Of a stretch of 19,941 nt of DNA, positions 16,357-19,941 are shown piece by piece. Source of the stretch: REEB95 sp035632055 (GTDB taxonomy: Bacteria > Pseudomonadota > Alphaproteobacteria > ATCC43930 > CGMCC-115725); the NCBI GenBank assembly GCA_035632055.1, contig DASQHO010000091.1, positions 1-19,941 on the forward strand, given 5' to 3'. Every line of letters begins with the position of its first letter. Positions within the stretch are counted from its first letter, which is position 1. Both the position numbers and the translations under genes were made by a program. The notes beneath the pieces are model-generated. The model had not been told where the DNA came from. It ran no database searches and was given only the letters and a program-made list of their open reading frames with translations.

Positions 16357-16369
16357 CCTGGACTCCAGG
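16357..16369. repeat. 13-bp palindrome over the ribosome binding site of the YXWGXW gene
   Basis: CCTGGA (16357-16362) and TCCAGG (16364-16369) are perfect inverted repeats with one central base. The minus-strand Shine-Dalgarno GGAG of the small secreted protein lies inside it. It could be a small operator or an RNA structure that occludes the ribosome binding site, or chance. Confidence 0.3.
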
Positions 16370-16432
16370 TCGGTTGTTCTTGTCGTTTCTTTATAGGCAC
16401 GCGATCGGGCCGGCGTTCCCGTGGCGGCTTGG

Positions 16433-17746
16433 TTACTTTTTGGGCCGATCCTGGTTTGGCGTTGTGGCGCGCTCAGCGCGCAGTTTCTGCCAATAGTCGA
16501 GCCGCTTGCGGATCTCGCGTTCGAAACCGGCTTCGATCGGACGATAGAATGCGTGCCGGCCCATGCTTTCGGGAAAATAATCGAGGCCGGAAAAACCTTC
16601 GGGCGCATCCGGATCGTAGACGTAGCCGCCGCCATAACCGAGATCGCGCATCAGCCGTGTCGGCGCGTTGACGGCGTGCATCGGCGGCATCAACGATCCA
16701 GTCTCTTGCGCGGTGCGCGTCGCGCTGCCGAAAGCGATATAGCCTGCGTTCGACTTGGGCGCGGTGGCGAGAAAGATCACCGCCTGCGCCAACGCTAGGT
16801 CGCCTTCAGGAGAGCCAAGCCGGTCGTACGCTTCCCACGCGGCAATCGTCTGTGGCAGTGCGTTGGGCGCGGCGAGGCCGATATCCTCGACCGCCATTCG
16901 CACCAGCCGGCGTGCGATGTAGATCGGATGCTCGCCGCCGACCAGCATACGCGCCAACCAATAGAGCGCGGCGTCGACATCGGAGCCGCGCACCGATTTA
17001 TGCAGCGCGCTGATCAGATTGTAGTGACCTTCCTGCGCCTTGTCGTAAAGCGGTGCGCGCCGCTGCACCGCCGCCATCAGGCCCTCGGTGTCGAGTTCTG
17101 TGTTCTCCGGCAGGGCGGCCAGCTCCTCGGCAACGTTCAGCACGTAGCGGCCGTCGCCGTCGGCCATCGCCTTGAGCGCCTGCCGCGCCGCCGGATCGAC
17201 GGGCAGCTTGCGGCTGAGCGCGACTTCGGCGCGGGCGAGCAAGGTTTCCAGCGCGGTATCGTCGAGGCGCCGCAGCACGAAAACCTGACAACGCGACAGG
17301 AGCGCGCCGTTGAGCTCGAATGATGGATTTTCAGTCGTCGCGCCGATGAGCGTTACGATGCCGGACTCGACATAGGGCAGAAAACTGTCCTGTTGCGCGC
17401 GGTTGAAGCGATGAATCTCGTCAACGAACAGCAGCGTGCCTTGACCCGCAACGCGACGCTGCTTCGCCGCGTCGAACACTTTGCGCAGATCGGCGACACC
17501 CGAGAACACCGCCGACAACGGCTCGAAATGCATGTCGGTGGCATCGGCGAGGATACGCGCGATCGTCGTCTTGCCGCAGCCCGGCGGGCCCCACAGGATC
17601 ATCGACGCCAGCCGCCGCGCCGCCACCATGCGGCCGATTGGCGCGTCGGGTGCGAGCAGGTGATCCTGCCCCACGATTTCGGCAAGCGTGCGGGGCCGGA
17701 GCCGATCGGCAAGCGGGCGCGGAGCCTGCTGCTCGAACAGGCTCAT
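16433..17746 (-). CDS. rarA: Replication-associated recombination protein A (AAA+ ATPase)
   Basis: RarA (MgsA) is a clamp-loader-like AAA+ ATPase acting at stalled replication forks and interacting with SSB. The 437-residue protein starts MSLFEQQAPRPLADRLRPRT. It has the family motif VGQDHLL (25-31), Walker A GPPGCGKT (53-60), Walker B FVDEIHRF with DEIH at 109-112, and sensor 1 GATTENPSFELN. The C-terminal tetramerisation region includes LISALHKSVRGSDVDAALYW and YGGGYVYDPDAPEGFSGLDY. The ATG at 17746 overlaps the stop of the upstream protease gene (ATGA). Length and motifs are complete. Confidence 0.97.
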   Translation of the reverse strand: MSLFEQQAPRPLADRLRPRTLAEIVGQDHLLAPDAPIGRMVAARRLASMILWGPPGCGKTTIARILADATDMHFEPLSAVFSGVADLRKVFDAAKQRRVAGQGTLLFVDEIHRFNRAQQDSFLPYVESGIVTLIGATTENPSFELNGALLSRCQVFVLRRLDDTALETLLARAEVALSRKLPVDPAARQALKAMADGDGRYVLNVAEELAALPENTELDTEGLMAAVQRRAPLYDKAQEGHYNLISALHKSVRGSDVDAALYWLARMLVGGEHPIYIARRLVRMAVEDIGLAAPNALPQTIAAWEAYDRLGSPEGDLALAQAVIFLATAPKSNAGYIAFGSATRTAQETGSLMPPMHAVNAPTRLMRDLGYGGGYVYDPDAPEGFSGLDYFPESMGRHAFYRPIEAGFEREIRKRLDYWQKLRAERATTPNQDRPKK

Positions 17747-19152
17747 CGTATGACGAGCGAGAACTTCTTGTCGCCGCGGGCAATGATCAAAGCCCAGGGC
17801 GGGCCGCTGTCGGCAAGCAGGTCGCGCAATTGCCCCACAGTGGCGATCTCGCGGCGGTTGAGGCTTGCCAAGATGTCGCCGCGCCGCAAGCCGAACTGTG
17901 CCGCCGTGCTGCCGGGCGTCACCGACGCGATCACCACGCCGCGGCGCGATTGCGGCAGGCCGAGCTCTTCGGCGAACGCCGGATTGAGATTGCCGACCGA
18001 CGCGCCCGCAAGCGGCTCGCGACCCTCGAGCAACGTGACGTCGCGCGGCGGCTGCTCGGGCGGCGCGATCAGCGCCACTGTCACAGTGTGCGAATGTCCG
18101 TCGTGCCAGAGCGAAAACTGGGCGTTGGTGCCGATGTGATGCGTGGCGAGCCGGAAGCGCAGGGCCTCGGGGTCCTCGATGTCGTGGCCGTCGACCGCGA
18201 GCACCACATCGCCGGTGGCAATGCCGGCCTTGGCCGCCGGACTGCCGGTAGCGACATTATCGACCAGGACGCCGCCGGGACGCGGCAGGCCGAGCTTGGT
18301 CGCCTCGTCGGCATTGACGCTCTTGCCGACGAGACCGAGCCACGGCTGTAGCACGACATGCTCGCCTTGCTGCACGGCATAGAGGACCGAGCGGACGAGA
18401 CCGGTCGGAATGGCGAAGCCGATGCCGACCGAGCCCCCTGATTCCGAGAAAATCGCCGTGTTGATACCGACGAGCTCGCCGTCCATGTCAACCAGCGCGC
18501 CGCCCGAATTACCCGGGTTGATCGGCGCATCGGTCTGGATGAACGAGCCGAATTCATTGATGCCCGTGCCGGTGCGCGCCAGACCCGAGACGATGCCGCT
18601 GGTCACGGTTTGGCCGACGCCGAATGGGTTGCCGATCGCGAGCACCAGATCGCCGACCTCGAGCTTGTCGCTGTCGCCGATTGGCAGAACCGGCAGCTTC
18701 TCGCTGGGGACGCTGATTTTCAGAACCGCAAGGTCGAGATGCTCGTCCGCGAGCAAGACCTTGGCAGGAAATTCGCGGCGATCGTTCAGCACCACCGAGA
18801 TTTCCTGCGCGTCCTTGATCACGTGGTCGTTGGTCACGATCAATCCCGATGGATCGAGGATAACGCCGGAACCAAGCGAGTTGAGCACGCGCTGACGTGG
18901 TACAGTCAGCGGAAAGGCATCGCCGAAGAACTGCCGCAGCAGCGCGTCGTTGAAGATCGGTGTGCGCGTTTGCACGACGCGGCGCGAATAGACGTTGACC
19001 ACCGCCGGTGCCGCCTCTTTGACGATGGGTGCGAACGTCAGGTGAATTTCTGCCCGCGACGACGGCGGCCGGCTGGCGGGGGCTTGTTGCGCCGCCGCCG
19101 GAAGCGCCGCGGCAAGGCCGACCAGCACGGCGATCAAAGGCCACCTTCTCAT
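17743..19152 (-). CDS. Do/HtrA-like periplasmic serine protease
   Basis: This is an envelope quality-control protease or chaperone of the DegP/DegQ type. From ATG 19152 it is 469 residues, with a signal peptide MRRWPLIAVLVGLAAALPAA and probable cleavage after AAA near residue 21. The trypsin-like domain has the triad His110 (TNDHVI), Asp140 (LDLAVLK) and Ser216 (NPGNSGGAL). Two PDZ domains follow, at roughly 280-370 (GGVLVDNVATGSPAAKAGIA) and 390-469 (GVVIASVTPGSTAAQFGLRR). The loop before the catalytic core is short, as in DegQ rather than E. coli DegP. The frame is open further upstream, but without a signal peptide; the chosen ATG lacks its own Shine-Dalgarno sequence and overlaps the stop of an 8-codon ORF. 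It is followed by rarA with an ATGA overlap. Confidence 0.93.
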   Translation of the reverse strand: MRRWPLIAVLVGLAAALPAAAQQAPASRPPSSRAEIHLTFAPIVKEAAPAVVNVYSRRVVQTRTPIFNDALLRQFFGDAFPLTVPRQRVLNSLGSGVILDPSGLIVTNDHVIKDAQEISVVLNDRREFPAKVLLADEHLDLAVLKISVPSEKLPVLPIGDSDKLEVGDLVLAIGNPFGVGQTVTSGIVSGLARTGTGINEFGSFIQTDAPINPGNSGGALVDMDGELVGINTAIFSESGGSVGIGFAIPTGLVRSVLYAVQQGEHVVLQPWLGLVGKSVNADEATKLGLPRPGGVLVDNVATGSPAAKAGIATGDVVLAVDGHDIEDPEALRFRLATHHIGTNAQFSLWHDGHSHTVTVALIAPPEQPPRDVTLLEGREPLAGASVGNLNPAFAEELGLPQSRRGVVIASVTPGSTAAQFGLRRGDILASLNRREIATVGQLRDLLADSGPPWALIIARGDKKFSLVIR

Positions 19153-19175
19153 TTCGTCGCAAATCCCGTCGCCAT
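19149..19175 (-). promoter_or_regulatory. Possible 8-codon leader ORF coupled to the protease start
   Basis: An ATG at 19175 opens a short frame (MATGFATK) whose TGA overlaps the protease ATG as ATGA. The only strong Shine-Dalgarno in the gap, AAGGAG (19187-19192 on the minus strand), is 11 bases before this short ORF and 34 bases before the protease ATG. The arrangement would suit translational coupling. It may be coincidental. Confidence 0.3.
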
Positions 19176-19211
19176 GGGTGTCGAATCTCCTTTTTGCAAT
19201 GTCACTATGAT

Positions 19212-19865
19212 TCAGGCGAAAACGGTGGCGAAACTGGCGCGGAGCGCACCGTCGACCTTGTTCATGGCCGGATGGAGGCCGAGCGCGGCAAGCGACGTGA
19301 CGCCATGCTCGCGCACGCCGCACGGGACGATGCCGCGGTAGTGGCTAAGGTCCGGCGCGACGTTGAGCGAAACGCCATGGTAGCTGACGCCACGGCGCAC
19401 GCGTACACCAATGGCCGCGATCTTGCTCTCAGCGCCGGATTTGTCGGCGATCCAGATTCCGATCCGGCCCGGACGGCGTTCGCCGGCCACATCAAAGCTG
19501 GCGAGTGTCCGGATCAGCCATTCTTCAAGATCGCGGACGAAGGCACGCAGGTCGCCGCGGCGGCGGTTGAGATCGAGCATGACGTAGGCGATACGCTGGC
19601 CGGGGCCGTGATAGGTCCATTGGCCGCCGCGGCCGGTGTGATGCACCGGCAATACCGGATCGACAAGGTCACTGTCGCGGGCGCTGGTGCCGGCTGTATA
19701 GAGCGCCGGATGCTCCAGGAGCCAGACCAGTTCGGGCGCGGTGCCGGCGCGGATCTCGCGTACACGCGCCTCCATGACGCTGACCGCCTCTTCATAGGGC
19801 ACCGGCTTCGTGTTCTTGCGCCATTCGATGGCTTCCGTCTTGGGGGGCGTGCTTGCTATGCTCAT
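19212..19865 (-). CDS. lipB: Octanoyl-[ACP]:protein N-octanoyltransferase
   Basis: LipB transfers octanoate from acyl carrier protein to lipoyl domains of 2-oxoacid dehydrogenases and GcvH, the first step of lipoate synthesis. The 217-residue product shows the family motifs LLEHPALYTAGTSA (49-62), HHTGRGGQWTYHGPGQ (75-90) and SKIAAIGVRVRRGVSYHG with catalytic Lys148. SLNVAPDLSHYRGIVPCGV carries the nucleophile Cys182. The ATG at 19865 has no obvious Shine-Dalgarno sequence and overlaps the stop of a 12-codon upstream ORF. The gene is the first of the leftward series, 59 bp before the protease and only 50 bp from the divergent tRNA-Leu. lipA is not in the window. Confidence 0.96.
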   Translation of the reverse strand: MSIASTPPKTEAIEWRKNTKPVPYEEAVSVMEARVREIRAGTAPELVWLLEHPALYTAGTSARDSDLVDPVLPVHHTGRGGQWTYHGPGQRIAYVMLDLNRRRGDLRAFVRDLEEWLIRTLASFDVAGERRPGRIGIWIADKSGAESKIAAIGVRVRRGVSYHGVSLNVAPDLSHYRGIVPCGVREHGVTSLAALGLHPAMNKVDGALRASFATVFA

Positions 19866-19900
19866 GCGGATTTGGTAATCAGCCGCGCCATCTGCGGCAT
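19862..19900 (-). promoter_or_regulatory. Possible 12-codon leader ORF coupled to lipB
   Basis: An ATG at 19900 (minus strand) opens MPQMARLITKSA, ending in a TGA that overlaps the lipB ATG (ATGA). AGGA at 19909-19912 (minus strand) is 8 bases upstream, a good ribosome binding distance, whereas lipB itself has none. The plus-strand region also contains a small inverted repeat (19882-19886 with 19894-19898). Function is unproven. Confidence 0.28.
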
Positions 19901-19915
19901 TTGCCGAATCCTATC

Positions 19916-19941
19916 GCGGTCGTGGCGGAATTGGTAGACGC
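19916..19941 (+). tRNA. tRNA-Leu, 5' part only (cut by window end)
   Basis: The final bases match the 5' end of bacterial tRNA-Leu: a 7-nt acceptor strand GCGGTCG (19916-19922), then TG and the D-arm GCGGAATTGGTAGACGC. Leu tRNAs characteristically have this GGCGGAATTGGTAGACGC block. The anticodon lies beyond the window, so the isoacceptor cannot be named. It is divergent from lipB. Confidence 0.88.

Overview
The window is ordinary chromosomal core from a high-GC alphaproteobacterium. The gene order rplN-rplX-rplE-rpsN-rpsH-rplF-rplR-rpsE-rpmD-rplO-secY-adk-rpsM-rpsK-rpoA-rplQ, with adk between secY and rpsM and no rpmJ or rpsD in the cluster, fits Alphaproteobacteria. So do the ATP12-type F1-ATPase assembly chaperone, the extended S5 N-terminus and the four-cysteine adenylate kinase. 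A Rhodospirillales-like lineage is plausible, but the sequence alone does not fix it.

Left half (1-9166, + strand): the spc/alpha ribosomal protein operons run without a break from a 5'-truncated rpsQ to rplQ. Genes are tightly packed, with start/stop overlaps at rpsQ/rplN, rplN/rplX, rplX/rplE and secY/adk. A near-consensus sigma70-type promoter (TTGACT-N16-TATAAT, 6647-6674) overlaps the end of adk and should give rpsM-rpsK-rpoA-rplQ its own transcription start. The products are ribosomal proteins, the SecY channel, adenylate kinase and the RNA polymerase alpha subunit.

Right half (9120-19865, - strand): ten genes all point leftward. In transcription order they are lipB, a Do-like periplasmic protease, rarA, a small secreted YXWGXW-type protein, an RluC-like pseudouridine synthase, an ATP12 chaperone, pccB, pccA, an acylphosphatase and an LplT-like MFS transporter. 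Several overlap by ATGA or are separated by only a few bases, so partial co-transcription is likely, although the functions are mixed: lipoylation, envelope protein quality control, replication-fork maintenance, rRNA modification, ATP synthase assembly, propionyl-CoA metabolism and lipid transport. The two halves converge and overlap tail to tail by 47 bp at rplQ/MFS, with a hairpin near each stop codon. The window ends in the 5' part of a tRNA-Leu gene, divergent from lipB.

I see no CRISPR array, insertion sequence, phage gene or toxin-antitoxin pair, and no gene-free stretch over 300 bp. I found no credible undescribed system. The more interesting points are small: the internal rpsM promoter, the paired hairpins at the convergent overlap, short leader ORFs that end on the lipB and protease start codons, a charged S17 tail, and a stand-alone LplT-like transporter.
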